From: Nakamurella multipartita DSM 44233
GTDB lineage: Bacteria > Actinomycetota > Actinomycetes > Mycobacteriales > Nakamurellaceae
Reading direction: 5' to 3'
NCBI RefSeq assembly: GCF_000024365.1
Contig: NC_013235.1
Span: 2,914,001-2,978,000, forward strand
Length of the DNA: 64,000 nucleotides
Shown here: piece after piece, positions 9,452-17,872 of the stretch
How positions within the stretch are numbered: the first letter of the stretch is position 1
Layout of the letters: each line of letters begins with the position of its first letter
Notes under the pieces: model-generated
Told to the model about the DNA's origin: nothing
Databases searched by the model: none
The model's input: only the letters and a program-made list of their open reading frames with translations
Position numbers and translations under genes: made by a program

Positions 9452-10570
9452 TCAGGCGGCGCTGGACCAGCGACCGGATGCGGTGAACAGGTCGCTGAAC
9501 ACCCGACGGGCGGCGTCGGGAATCTTGCTGCCCTTGGGTCGACCGGCCAACAGGGTGCGGATGGTGGCGGCAGCCAGGTCGGCGCGATCCGCCCGCCCGG
9601 CGGCGACCATCACGGCGATGGCGTCGTCCCACCGCCCCGGGTGGGTGCCGTCCGCGCGGCCCATCACGCTGATGGACCCGAGCAGGGCATAGAGCACGTC
9701 CGGGCGGTGCCGCCAGTCCACGATGCCTGGGTCGTCCAGCACGGCGACCGGGTCATACAGGGAGGCGGTCTCCCGCCATCCGATGAACTGGATGGCCGCG
9801 CCCTCGCCGACGCAACCGGTGACGGCCAGGTCGGCGGCGTCGACGTCGTCACGGGGCAGCTCGCCCAGGACCCGGGCGGCGTTGTGCCAGGATCGCATCG
9901 ACGGCCAGGGCTTGCCGGCGTCCACGACGGTCGCGGGCATCTGGTGGATCAGGCTGCGGTGGGCCCGGGTGAACGCGACCACCTCGGATCGGGCCCGCAG
10001 CGCGTCCTCGTCGCGGTGCCGGCCGATCAGGTCGTTCATCGTGGGTTGGCTGGCGGCGGCGAAGTCGGTGAACATGCCGTCCCACCAGGCCTGGTGGTCG
10101 CTGACCCAGGTCAGGTGCAGGAATCGGTTGGCGATTGGCGCGGACAGTTCCTGCCCGTTGACCGCCATGCTCGGCGGGTTCGCCGCGGCGACGATCGAGA
10201 CGGAATCCGGCAGTTGCAGGTCGCCCACCACCCGCTCCTGGCAGACCCGCAGCAGGGCGTTCATCACCGTGGGTGGGCAGGTGGTGAGTTCGTCGAGGAA
10301 AAGCAGCGCCTGGTCGGCCTCGGCGCATCGGACGGCCCAGTCGACGGGCGCGTTGCGGACGATGCCGTCGACCTCGATGGGCAGGCCGGAGATGTCGGCG
10401 GCGTCGCGGATGGAGCCGACGACGGTTTCGACGTGCCGCCCCCAGGCGGCGCCGAGCTGGTGCATGGTGGCGCTCTTGCCGGCGCCGGGTTCGCCCCAGG
10501 CCAGCACCGGGACGTTGGCCCGGACGGCGGCGGCGAGGACACGGAGGTGGATCGGATGCTGGCTGCTCAT
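9452..10570 (-). CDS. MoxR-type AAA+ ATPase
   Basis: 372-residue AAA+ protein with Walker A GEPGAGKS (about residues 25-32), Walker B LLFLDELTT and a sensor-1-like IVAAANPP. MoxR ATPases usually work with a VWA-domain partner as chaperone-like remodelling machines; the VWA gene lies upstream on the same strand (11265-12611), beyond lsr2. The start at 10570 directly follows a copy of the shared 18-base start motif. Downstream lie the RIIA- and RIIB-like genes, suggesting one functional cassette. Confidence 0.8.
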   Translation of the reverse strand: MSSQHPIHLRVLAAAVRANVPVLAWGEPGAGKSATMHQLGAAWGRHVETVVGSIRDAADISGLPIEVDGIVRNAPVDWAVRCAEADQALLFLDELTTCPPTVMNALLRVCQERVVGDLQLPDSVSIVAAANPPSMAVNGQELSAPIANRFLHLTWVSDHQAWWDGMFTDFAAASQPTMNDLIGRHRDEDALRARSEVVAFTRAHRSLIHQMPATVVDAGKPWPSMRSWHNAARVLGELPRDDVDAADLAVTGCVGEGAAIQFIGWRETASLYDPVAVLDDPGIVDWRHRPDVLYALLGSISVMGRADGTHPGRWDDAIAVMVAAGRADRADLAAATIRTLLAGRPKGSKIPDAARRVFSDLFTASGRWSSAA

Positions 10571-10588
10571 GCCGGCCCTGTGTGCGGC
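10571..10588 (-). promoter_or_regulatory. Shared start motif, MoxR gene
   Basis: GCCGCACACAGGGCCGGC abuts ATG 10570. No SD is present. Confidence 0.7.
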
Positions 10589-10705
10589 CGACCTCGACGT
10601 CCCGAGGAATCGATGATGCAACGGAGCAGCGCGAGCGTGGACGACCTGCTTTGGCGGCGTGTCCGTTTCCGGTTCGGGTATTCACGCAACAACGCCGTGA
10701 AGTCA

Positions 10706-10736
10706 TTGCCGAGTCCATGGACGCATCCCGTACGAT
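10706..10736 (+). promoter_or_regulatory. Predicted leaderless promoter of lsr2
   Basis: TTGCCG (10706-10711), a 19-base spacer and TACGAT (10731-10736). The -10 hexamer ends 6 bases before the ATG, so transcription should start at the ATG itself. This is the standard TANNNT leaderless layout and gives a reference for the unusual shared motif. Confidence 0.6.
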
Positions 10737-10742
10737 GCGGAT

Positions 10743-11084
10743 ATGGCAAAGCAAACCGTCACCACCATGGTGGACGATATCGATGGTTCGACCGACGACG
10801 TGATCACCTGTGCGTTCGGGCTGGGCAATTCTCAATTCGAGATCGATCTGAACGCCGCTCACCGCGAGGAACTGGAATCGGTACTGGCCAAGTTCATCGA
10901 CGCCGCGCGCGAGGTGGGTGGCGGCCGCACCCTGCGTTCGCGCCAGACGACCAAGCGCGTCGAGCGTTCCGACCGGGAGCAGACGCAGGCGATCCGTCAG
11001 TGGGCGAAGGACAACGGGTTCGAGGTGTCCGAGCGTGGGCGCATCTCCAAGAGCGTGGTCGATGCCTTCGAGGCCGCCCACTGA
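10743..11084 (+). CDS. lsr2: Lsr2 nucleoid-associated protein
   Basis: 113-residue Lsr2 homologue. The N-terminal oligomerisation domain begins MAKQTVTTMVDDIDG. The C-terminal DNA-binding domain reads IRQWAKDNGFEVSERGRISK, where the RGR triad is the AT-hook-like minor-groove contact known for the family. Lsr2 silences AT-rich and foreign DNA in Actinobacteria; an element-borne copy may dampen the cost of carriage to the host. It is alone on the plus strand between two parts of the MoxR/VWA cassette, with its own promoter and terminator. Confidence 0.92.
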   Translation: MAKQTVTTMVDDIDGSTDDVITCAFGLGNSQFEIDLNAAHREELESVLAKFIDAAREVGGGRTLRSRQTTKRVERSDREQTQAIRQWAKDNGFEVSERGRISKSVVDAFEAAH

Positions 11085-11101
11085 TCCTCCACCACATATG
11101 C

Positions 11102-11133
11102 ACCGGCCCGGCAGTAATGCCGGGCCGGTTTCG
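11102..11133 (+). terminator. Rho-independent terminator of lsr2
   Basis: A perfect 12-base inverted repeat (ACCGGCCCGGCA / TGCCGGGCCGGT) with a GTAA loop, followed by a short T stretch, 17 bases after the lsr2 stop. Confidence 0.85.
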
Positions 11134-11264
11134 TGTCCAGGCAACAATGAACCCGTGCCGACGACAAAGGTTCACTGGCCATCGGTGCACACAGGGGCGA
11201 TCGACGGTCCGTGAAATGGTCATCGAAGTTGAGCTGAGCCGCGGGAATCACTCGGCAGCCACTG

Positions 11265-12611
11265 CTATTGGCGCTGGGTTCGCCTGGCCGTCGAGTTGAT
11301 CCGCACGGTCCGCACCCAGTTCGGTGGCTGGGTGGTGCGCTGGCCGACGATCGCTGCGATGACGGGCACCCGCGCCGGCTGGCCGGGCCAGGGGGTTTCG
11401 CCGTCGGTGAGCACGACCACCGCGCTCGGTGCCGGTCGCAGACTCAGGGCGGCGTCGATTCCGACGCGCATGTCGGTGCCACCGCGTCCACGGACCTGGC
11501 TGATCGACACCGCGCCCTGGTACTCGACCACTTCATGCACGGCCGCATCCACGTCCAGCACCCGCAGGTCGCGACCACGGATACCGAGAGCGGCGGCGAT
11601 GCCGACGATCTCGGCGGTGACCGCGGCGAGGTCGGACGCCGACATGGACCCGGAGGTGTCGCGGACCGCGGCGATCCGCGGCTGCGGCGAGTACGTGCCC
11701 GGGTAGACGACGCGTCCGGCGCCGAGCCGGACGTTGCGGCGGCGGCGGGACCGGCGGGTCCAGTCGGCGTCCGTGTTGCCGCGGCGGCAGGCGGCGGCCG
11801 CGGCCAGGTCGGCGCGGAGCACCTGCTGCCAGGGCACGGTCGGCGGGGCGAGGGTTTCGGCGGCCCGTTCGTGAAGACCCGCCGGGATGCTGCCCCGCCC
11901 TCGAATCGCGGCGTGATCGCGGATGGATGCCGCGGTGGCGATCCGCACGCGTCGCCGTTCGACCGGGCCCACCCCGGCGCCGGCCGAGTCGTCGGCTTCG
12001 GTTTCGTCGTCTCCGGGTGCGCCGGGGATCGGCCCGCCGCCGGCGCCCGGCCCGCACCCTTGATACGGCTCACCGCTGGCTGCGCCGGGTTGACCCGCCG
12101 GGGCGCCGGCCCCGCGTGGGGTCGGCGGCGATGCCGGGGTGGCGGCGTAGTAGATCTCCGCGCACCGGTGGTCGGGCTGGCCCAGCGATGCGGGAAGGAT
12201 GCCGTAGGCGGCCAGCTCGGCGCAGCCGGCGTCACGCAGGTCGTCGTTGATTTCCGCGTCGGCGGCGGTGTTCCACCGGTCGTGGTCGTTGGGCCCGACA
12301 CCGGCGTCACCGGCTCGTTCGGCATGTTCGTGGAACAGATGGCAGCACTCGTGCAGCAGCGCCTGCGCGCACATGGTGTCCGTCCACATCACCGGCTCTC
12401 CGGCCAGCGCAGCGAAGTTGACATACAGCCGCATCCGCCGGTCCACCGCGAAAGAGTCGACCCCGCTGAAGTTGCTGCACTGCAACGCGAACAGCATGGA
12501 CGCCATGTACGGCATCTGGTCCAGGGCCAGTGCCCGCCATCGGGACAGGGCGCGGTGCTGGTCCTCGGTCGGCGATACCGGTCCCCGGGTTGCCGGACGC
12601 TGGATGCTCAT
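11265..12611 (-). CDS. VWA-domain protein with zinc-peptidase-like N-terminus (DUF2201-type)
   Basis: 448 residues. The N-terminal half has HECCH (87-91, an HExxH zinc motif) and downstream WNTAADAEIND, the layout of putative metallopeptidases fused to VWA-like domains. A Gly/Pro/Ala-rich linker follows. The C-terminal half is a VWA-like domain with a MIDAS-type DTSGSM (about 318-323), a second metal-site segment RGRGGTDM and VVVLTDGETPW. It is the expected partner of the MoxR ATPase at 9452-10570. The start at 12611 abuts the shared start motif; the long in-frame extension upstream of it is out of phase with known domain starts. Confidence 0.8.
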   Translation of the reverse strand: MSIQRPATRGPVSPTEDQHRALSRWRALALDQMPYMASMLFALQCSNFSGVDSFAVDRRMRLYVNFAALAGEPVMWTDTMCAQALLHECCHLFHEHAERAGDAGVGPNDHDRWNTAADAEINDDLRDAGCAELAAYGILPASLGQPDHRCAEIYYAATPASPPTPRGAGAPAGQPGAASGEPYQGCGPGAGGGPIPGAPGDDETEADDSAGAGVGPVERRRVRIATAASIRDHAAIRGRGSIPAGLHERAAETLAPPTVPWQQVLRADLAAAAACRRGNTDADWTRRSRRRRNVRLGAGRVVYPGTYSPQPRIAAVRDTSGSMSASDLAAVTAEIVGIAAALGIRGRDLRVLDVDAAVHEVVEYQGAVSISQVRGRGGTDMRVGIDAALSLRPAPSAVVVLTDGETPWPGQPARVPVIAAIVGQRTTQPPNWVRTVRINSTARRTQRQ

Positions 12612-12629
12612 GCCTGGCTCGTGTGCGGC
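12612..12629 (-). promoter_or_regulatory. Shared start motif, VWA gene
   Basis: GCCGCACACGAGCCAGGC abuts ATG 12611. Confidence 0.7.
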
Positions 12630-12631
12630 GG

Positions 12632-13792
12632 TCACGCGCCGGCCAGCAGCACGTCCAGGGGTACGTCGCGGGTCACCCGACGCTCGGTGGGCACCCGGCC
12701 CGCGCTCCACCGCGGGCCGAAGTAGGCCTTCGACGCCGATCGCAGGTAGGGCTTGGCCGACAGCAGAGCCGTACCGCCGTTCGCGGCCAGCCCGGCCAGC
12801 AGGGCAACACCAGACGTGTCCACGGTGTTCGCGCGGCGGCGGTCGGTCTGCTCGACCGGTTCGACCTGCGCGTGCAGGTCGCCGTCGATCATCCGGTAGC
12901 CGGCCAGACGAGCGAAGCCGTGCCTGAACCGGTCGTCGTCGGGCTGGATGTCGGTGATCAGCAGGTCGTCGTCGACCCGGAGTCGGGCCTGACCGGTGAC
13001 CCGGACCAGGGCCGGGTCGTCCCGGCGCGGCCGCCCGGCCGAGCACAGCCCGGTGAGAAGGTTCCGTTCGGTCAGCAGCGGATCAAGCCGCTGCATGGCC
13101 GTCCAGGCGTCGTCGGCCGCTTCCGCAGCCGCCAGTTGGGTTGCCTGGAAGGCCATCCCGCCCCACTCCGCGGCCTTCATGACCGCGCGTTCGGAGGTCG
13201 TAATGAAGCTCAGCGGCGACGAGCGGCCGATGGTCCGGCTCGTGCCGTCGAGCAGGACCGCGGCCAGCGCGGTGAAGAAGGGGAGAGGGTCACGGGCGTC
13301 AGGGGCGGGCAGGTTCAACGCGGACGCCCACGGTTTGACCGGCGCACCCGCCAATGAGGTCGGTGCCCAGTACTTCTCGTGGATCAGTTCGGGGATGACG
13401 ACGAGGCGGGCGGTGCGTTCGGCGCGGATCAGGTGGGTGAATCGGCGGCGCATCGCGGCCACCGGGTCCGGACGCTGGTCGGTGGCGGGGATCCGGTTGG
13501 CGATCGTCGACGCCTTGGTCACGACGGTCCGGTTCACCGCCCACACCGTCGTCTCCTCGGTTCCGCCGAGAATGGTCATGGCGTCGGCGTCGTTGAATGG
13601 TCGCGGGATCCCGGCGGCCGGGCCGGCGGTGTCCATCAGATGGGGAACGCCGTTGCGGGCGAACAGGAACGTTCCGGGCGTCGCGCCAGCGACCGGTTGG
13701 CTCATCCGCGGGATCGGCGCGCCCTTCTCGTCGGCGCGCTCGCGCATCGCCGAGTCGTACTCGGTCACGGTTCGGGCGGGTGCTGCGGGCAT
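12632..13792 (-). CDS. Unknown protein upstream of the VWA gene
   Basis: 386 residues starting MPAAPARTVTEYDSAMRER. No catalytic motif or family was recognised. It is mixed alpha/beta in character, without membrane segments or signal peptide. The stop lies 20 bases before the VWA gene start, inside that gene's motif, so the two are closely linked. It also carries its own motif copy and faces the helicase gene back to back. Its constant position beside MoxR/VWA/rII genes could be tested in other genomes to see whether it is a core component. Confidence 0.6.
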   Translation of the reverse strand: MPAAPARTVTEYDSAMRERADEKGAPIPRMSQPVAGATPGTFLFARNGVPHLMDTAGPAAGIPRPFNDADAMTILGGTEETTVWAVNRTVVTKASTIANRIPATDQRPDPVAAMRRRFTHLIRAERTARLVVIPELIHEKYWAPTSLAGAPVKPWASALNLPAPDARDPLPFFTALAAVLLDGTSRTIGRSSPLSFITTSERAVMKAAEWGGMAFQATQLAAAEAADDAWTAMQRLDPLLTERNLLTGLCSAGRPRRDDPALVRVTGQARLRVDDDLLITDIQPDDDRFRHGFARLAGYRMIDGDLHAQVEPVEQTDRRRANTVDTSGVALLAGLAANGGTALLSAKPYLRSASKAYFGPRWSAGRVPTERRVTRDVPLDVLLAGA

Positions 13793-13810
13793 GCCCACCT
13801 CGTGTGCGGC
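13793..13810 (-). promoter_or_regulatory. Shared start motif, 386-residue protein gene
   Basis: GCCGCACACGAGGTGGGC abuts ATG 13792. It faces the copy at 13859 on the opposite strand, 48 bases away. Confidence 0.7.
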
Positions 13811-13858
13811 GCGTCTGGGGTGCCCGCGCCCCGCCGTCGAGCGGATGGGGTGGGCATG

Positions 13859-13876
13859 GCCGCACACGAGGTCGGC
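13859..13876 (+). promoter_or_regulatory. Shared start motif, helicase gene
   Basis: GCCGCACACGAGGTCGGC abuts ATG 13877 and differs at one base from the facing copy at 13793-13810. Confidence 0.7.
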
Positions 13877-15202
13877 ATGCTCAAGCGCACCGATGCTCCG
13901 ACGTCGGATGACCCGTCGCGGTCGCCGACCTCCCAACCCGCGCGAACCGGATCGACCAGTCGCGGACTGATCCCCGGGTCGACGACGGCGAAGGCGCTGT
14001 ATCAGGTGTGGTCCGGCACGCCGGTGACGGTCGTGAAGTCGCCGCCCGGCGCCGGCAAGACCGCGCTGGTGGTCGACGTCGTCCGGCAGCTGCTGACCCG
14101 CGCCGCCCTCACCGTGTACGTCGTTGCGCCCAACAACAATCAGGTGGCCGCCCTGGCCGCTCGCCTCGCGGACGCCCTGCCCGCGGATTCGGTGCTGGTG
14201 CTGGCGAAGAAGATCAAGCCCGAGGAGGTGCCGGCCGCCGTCTTCGCGGGTGACTCGGAGCGAGCCAGACACCTCGCGGCCGCCCACGTCACCGTGTGCA
14301 CGATCGCCCGGGCGATGGTCCAGCCGCCGCAGTGCGACGTGATGGTCGTCGACGAGTCCTACCAGTCCACGCACCAGCAGGTGCGGTCGGCGATGGCCAA
14401 GGCAGATCAGGTGCTGCTGGTGGGCGATCCCGGGCAGATCGGGCCGGTCGTCACGGTCCGCACGGATCTGTACACGGGGCCGACCGCGCCGCACCTGCGG
14501 GCACCGGACGTCTTCGACCGGCACCCGGATGCCGTCGTGTTGACTCTGCCGCACACCTACCGATTCGGCGCGGACACCGCGCAGGCGTTGGCGCCGCTGT
14601 ATGACTTCGGTTTCGGCAGCGCCCGGCCGCCGCGGAGCATCATCGGCCTGCCCGAACTCGCCTCGATCCGAGTCGACGGCGTGGAGGAAGGGAACACCGA
14701 CGAGGATCTGTTGCAGGCGGTGGTCCGCCGGGCGGTCGGCCTGGTCGGTCGGGTCGCGGACGTCGACGGCGAGCTCCTCCCGGTCACCGACGGGGACGTC
14801 GCCGTGGTCGCCTCGCACAACGCGCAGGTCGCGTTGCTGCGCGGCATGTTGGCCGAGCAGGGCCATCCCGACCTGTTGGTCGGCACCGCCGACAAGCTGC
14901 AGGGCGGCCAGTGGGAGGCGGTCGTCGCCGTCGACCCGCTCGCCGGGGGTGTGCAGGGCAGCCATGCCACCAGCCTGGGGCGCCTATGTGTCATGGCCAG
15001 CCGGCACAAGTCGCACCTGATGTGGGTGCACGACGGCCGCTGGGACCGGGCGGTCGGCGTCGACGCCAGTCTGTCCGCCGCCGATCGCCTTCGAGCGCGT
15101 GAGGTCCGCCAGCGACTGACCGAACCGTCCCCGGCAGCCCACCTGCCGGGTCACGGCGACCGGGATCCGGCGGCGGCCGAGTCGAACTGGAGCACACGAT
15201 GA
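13877..15202 (+). CDS. Superfamily 1 helicase-like ATPase
   Basis: 441 residues. Motif I is SPPGAGKT (about 55-62), motif II VVDES, motif III-like GDPGQIGP, followed by TYRFG and near the end GTADKLQGGQW and VMASRHKSHL. This order matches the Upf1/Dna2-like branch of SF1 helicases. It should act on nucleic acid with ATP hydrolysis, perhaps in element replication or repair. The stop overlaps the start of the next gene by four bases (ATGA), so both are likely translated together. The start is fixed by the shared motif. Confidence 0.75.
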   Translation: MLKRTDAPTSDDPSRSPTSQPARTGSTSRGLIPGSTTAKALYQVWSGTPVTVVKSPPGAGKTALVVDVVRQLLTRAALTVYVVAPNNNQVAALAARLADALPADSVLVLAKKIKPEEVPAAVFAGDSERARHLAAAHVTVCTIARAMVQPPQCDVMVVDESYQSTHQQVRSAMAKADQVLLVGDPGQIGPVVTVRTDLYTGPTAPHLRAPDVFDRHPDAVVLTLPHTYRFGADTAQALAPLYDFGFGSARPPRSIIGLPELASIRVDGVEEGNTDEDLLQAVVRRAVGLVGRVADVDGELLPVTDGDVAVVASHNAQVALLRGMLAEQGHPDLLVGTADKLQGGQWEAVVAVDPLAGGVQGSHATSLGRLCVMASRHKSHLMWVHDGRWDRAVGVDASLSAADRLRAREVRQRLTEPSPAAHLPGHGDRDPAAAESNWSTR

Positions 15203-15609
15203 GCAACGACGACCCGGCGGTCACCCGGGTGATGATCGTGCCGGCCGGCGGCGAATGGCTGTGGTCACCGATGCCGTTGGACGATGCGGCCGGGGCGATC
15301 ACCGCGGCCGTCGGACACGACTACCGTGCCTTGGCGCTGACCGACCAGCTGACCGTGCTCGTGGGCGAACGCGACGATCCCGGGATCGACGTCAACCCGT
15401 ACCTGCCCGCGATCGGGCGCCTGTACGGCCGTCCGCTCACCGGACGGGGATCTGCGGTGTTCACCGGCGGCCTGGTGCGGGTCGGGCAGGACCTTCGGGT
15501 CATGCCGCTGTCCGCGGCGCACTGCCGCCGGCTCGTCGACGTCGTCGATGCGACCCAGTCGCGAATGCTGGCGATCAGGCCGCGGCGGATCGATCATCCG
15601 GCGGGCTGA
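15199..15609 (+). CDS. Small soluble protein coupled to the helicase gene
   Basis: 136 residues, MSNDDPAVTRVMIVPAGGEW. The sequence GIDVNPYLPAIGRLYGRPLT followed by GRGSAVFTGG vaguely resembles the DUF3846 type of small phage and plasmid proteins; this is a weak call. It overlaps the helicase stop by four bases and ends convergently with the small minus-strand gene at 15594. Confidence 0.5.
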   Translation: MSNDDPAVTRVMIVPAGGEWLWSPMPLDDAAGAITAAVGHDYRALALTDQLTVLVGERDDPGIDVNPYLPAIGRLYGRPLTGRGSAVFTGGLVRVGQDLRVMPLSAAHCRRLVDVVDATQSRMLAIRPRRIDHPAG

Positions 15610-15773
15610 TCCGTGTCCGCCGGTGGCCGTCCGGTGATCGGCGGGACGTCCGGATCGTCGACCGCTTTCACCTGCCAGGGCGGCGAGAGCTGTTCGGCGT
15701 AGCCGGCGGCGGCCTCACGGGTTTCGAAGGCGACTCGACGATGCCGGCTGTCCGGGTGCATGGCGATCCACAT
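15594..15773 (-). CDS. Small 59-residue protein
   Basis: MWIAMHPDSRHRRVAFETRE, a short alpha/beta-looking protein with a Pro-rich end. Start 15773 is preferred over 15821 because a motif-like sequence abuts it. It overlaps the convergent gene by 16 bases. Function unknown. Confidence 0.45.
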   Translation of the reverse strand: MWIAMHPDSRHRRVAFETREAAAGYAEQLSPPWQVKAVDDPDVPPITGRPPADTDQPAG

Positions 15774-15791
15774 GCCGGTGATGGTCGCACC
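15774..15791 (-). promoter_or_regulatory. Weak copy of shared start motif
   Basis: GGTGCGACCATCACCGGC abuts ATG 15773. It keeps GCGAC and CCGGC at the expected spacing but the centre differs. Confidence 0.4.
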
Positions 15792-15833
15792 CGCCCCCGA
15801 CAGTGCGGGTGCGACCATCACGACTGCGCCCGA

Positions 15834-17822
15834 TCAGGACCAGGCGAAGCGCCAGGCTCGTCGGCCGGTCCACGGTACGGTCACGACCTGGGCCTGGGCC
15901 GGATCCCCACCGGACAGCTGGTAGTCGCGGCTGACCCGTTCCCAGGCCTGGTCCGGTGTCTCGCCGTCTCGAACGTCGTACACGTGCGCGGACTCGGCCC
16001 GCAGCCGATCGCCGCCGAACATGTCCGGGTGCGTGGTGTACCCGCCGACCTCCACCAGATGGGTCTCGGCGGCGCGCAGCAGGTCGCCGGTGGTCGGCGC
16101 GCTGCGATGCCGGGTCGCCCGAACCGGTTCGGGCATCGCCGCGAGCAGCCGACCGGCGGCCGGCCCGCTGATTCCATCGAACCCGACGACGCCGTACTGT
16201 CCGTTGCCGACCTGGTTGCCGTACAGGTGGGGGACGTACCGGGAGCTGGTGTAGGGAGTTAGCGATCCGGTCACCTCAGGGTGGCGGCTCCACCCGGTCG
16301 TGGCACCGTCCCGGGTGGTCGCGCTCGGTCGCCCTCCCGGTCGAGCCTTCCGCAGCATCGCGGCCAGGTCGATGCGCCGGGTGTCGGCCGGATCCGCACC
16401 GTGAGGATGCGAAACCTGGCTCGTCGACGCGGGGTCGGCGTGCCGCGACGCGACCAGCGGGCCCAGCACTGCGCCACTCGGTGTCCGGTCGACCGAGAAC
16501 AGTTGCACGGCCGGGGTTCCGTCGGCGCCGTCGGCCGGCTGCCCGGTCCCGTCGGTCAGCACGACGGCGACCACCCGCCGCCCGTCGTGGATGCCGCTGC
16601 GCACGGTGACGGTCCGGTCGCCCACCCGTTCCGGCGGCAGGGTGCGGGCGATCCGATCGGCGACCGGCACGTTCTCGTCCCCGGCCGGCGGTGTCGGCCC
16701 GGTGCCGCCGGCAGCCGCGTTCGGGTCAGGCTGGGCCCGGTCCGGTGGTGGCGGCGTGGGCCCGGCCGGGATCCGATTGGCTCGGGCATAGCGAGCGGCT
16801 GCACGCCGGGCGACGTCGTTGTGCGCGTAGCGGGCACCGGTACGGTCCCGGTGACCGAGCGGGCAGGTGTGGGTGGCGGCTCGGCTGGTGAACCGCCCGC
16901 ACTGCTCGCATTTGTCGACCGCCATCCGGGGGCGTCCCTTGACCAGCTTGTTGTACGCGCGGCCGGGGCTCCGGTCGACCCGCACGGAATCGAAGGAGGT
17001 TTCGGGCACCTGGTAGCCGTAGGTCTTGCCGCGGATGGTCACGCCCATGATCCCGGAACTGCTGTCGTAGGCGATGGTGTCGATGAACGTGGAGGGAACC
17101 GGAACCACGGTGACCCCGTTGCTGGCGACCTTCTCGGCCCGCCTGCGGCGCAGGTCGCCGGCCTGGGCCAGCGCGCGGCTGGGCCGGCGGGCCTCCAGCA
17201 CGCAGGACACCGCCTCGGACACCTCGACGCCGGACGGGCCGAAGTCCCCGAGTTCGGTTGCGGCCCAGTTGCTACCGGAACGGGTCACGCGCACCCAGCC
17301 GGACACCACCCGTCCGTCGGCGGACACCGCGGACACCGGGACGTCGAAGGTGGTGCCGGTCTGCCGCTCGAACGCCTTGATGCTGGTCGCCGACGGCATC
17401 CGCACCGCGAACGACCCGTCGGCCGACTTGTACGCCATCCGATGCGTGCGCCGCATGCCGACGATGGACCGGCCGGACGTGCGCCGGGGAGTGAAATCGT
17501 CCGGCATCTGGGCGTAGTCGCCGTCGGTGGCCCCGTACTCGGCGGTGACGAAGTGGGTGTCCCACCACGACCGGGGATCGCCGGCCTGACGGGGGTCCGT
17601 GCCGGCGCGGACGGCGGCCGCCTCGATGTAGCCGGTCTGCTCGGCGGCCAGCCGCTGCCGCCGGGCCCGCAGGACCTCGCGGGTCCGGCGGGTCGGGTCG
17701 TCGGATTCGGCATCCGTGGGCGCGAGGCTCACCCCGGGGGCGGCGTGCTGGTGCTGGGTCCACTGGCCCCCGGTGCGCACCCCGGGTTCGATTCGCGGCT
17801 GGGTCAGGTAGCGGGTGCTCAT
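15834..17822 (-). CDS. Large tagged protein with zinc-finger-like segment
   Basis: 662 residues. The N-terminus carries the recurrent tag EPGVRTGGQWT (about residues 12-22), then GVSLAP. A segment near residues 305-325 holds CEQCGRF and THTCPLGH, a CxxC/CxxxxH zinc-binding pattern. A Pro-rich linker and a C-terminal domain with no recognised motif follow. No membrane helix. The start is fixed by the shared motif. It is one of five proteins with the same N-terminal tag but otherwise unlike bodies. Confidence 0.6.
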   Translation of the reverse strand: MSTRYLTQPRIEPGVRTGGQWTQHQHAAPGVSLAPTDAESDDPTRRTREVLRARRQRLAAEQTGYIEAAAVRAGTDPRQAGDPRSWWDTHFVTAEYGATDGDYAQMPDDFTPRRTSGRSIVGMRRTHRMAYKSADGSFAVRMPSATSIKAFERQTGTTFDVPVSAVSADGRVVSGWVRVTRSGSNWAATELGDFGPSGVEVSEAVSCVLEARRPSRALAQAGDLRRRRAEKVASNGVTVVPVPSTFIDTIAYDSSSGIMGVTIRGKTYGYQVPETSFDSVRVDRSPGRAYNKLVKGRPRMAVDKCEQCGRFTSRAATHTCPLGHRDRTGARYAHNDVARRAAARYARANRIPAGPTPPPPDRAQPDPNAAAGGTGPTPPAGDENVPVADRIARTLPPERVGDRTVTVRSGIHDGRRVVAVVLTDGTGQPADGADGTPAVQLFSVDRTPSGAVLGPLVASRHADPASTSQVSHPHGADPADTRRIDLAAMLRKARPGGRPSATTRDGATTGWSRHPEVTGSLTPYTSSRYVPHLYGNQVGNGQYGVVGFDGISGPAAGRLLAAMPEPVRATRHRSAPTTGDLLRAAETHLVEVGGYTTHPDMFGGDRLRAESAHVYDVRDGETPDQAWERVSRDYQLSGGDPAQAQVVTVPWTGRRAWRFAWS

Positions 17823-17840
17823 ACCGGGTCCATGCGCGGG
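17823..17840 (-). promoter_or_regulatory. Shared start motif, tagged 662-residue protein
   Basis: CCCGCGCATGGACCCGGT abuts ATG 17822. Confidence 0.7.
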
Positions 17841-17872
17841 ACCCCGGTGCGCCGATGCGGCTGCCAGGACGG

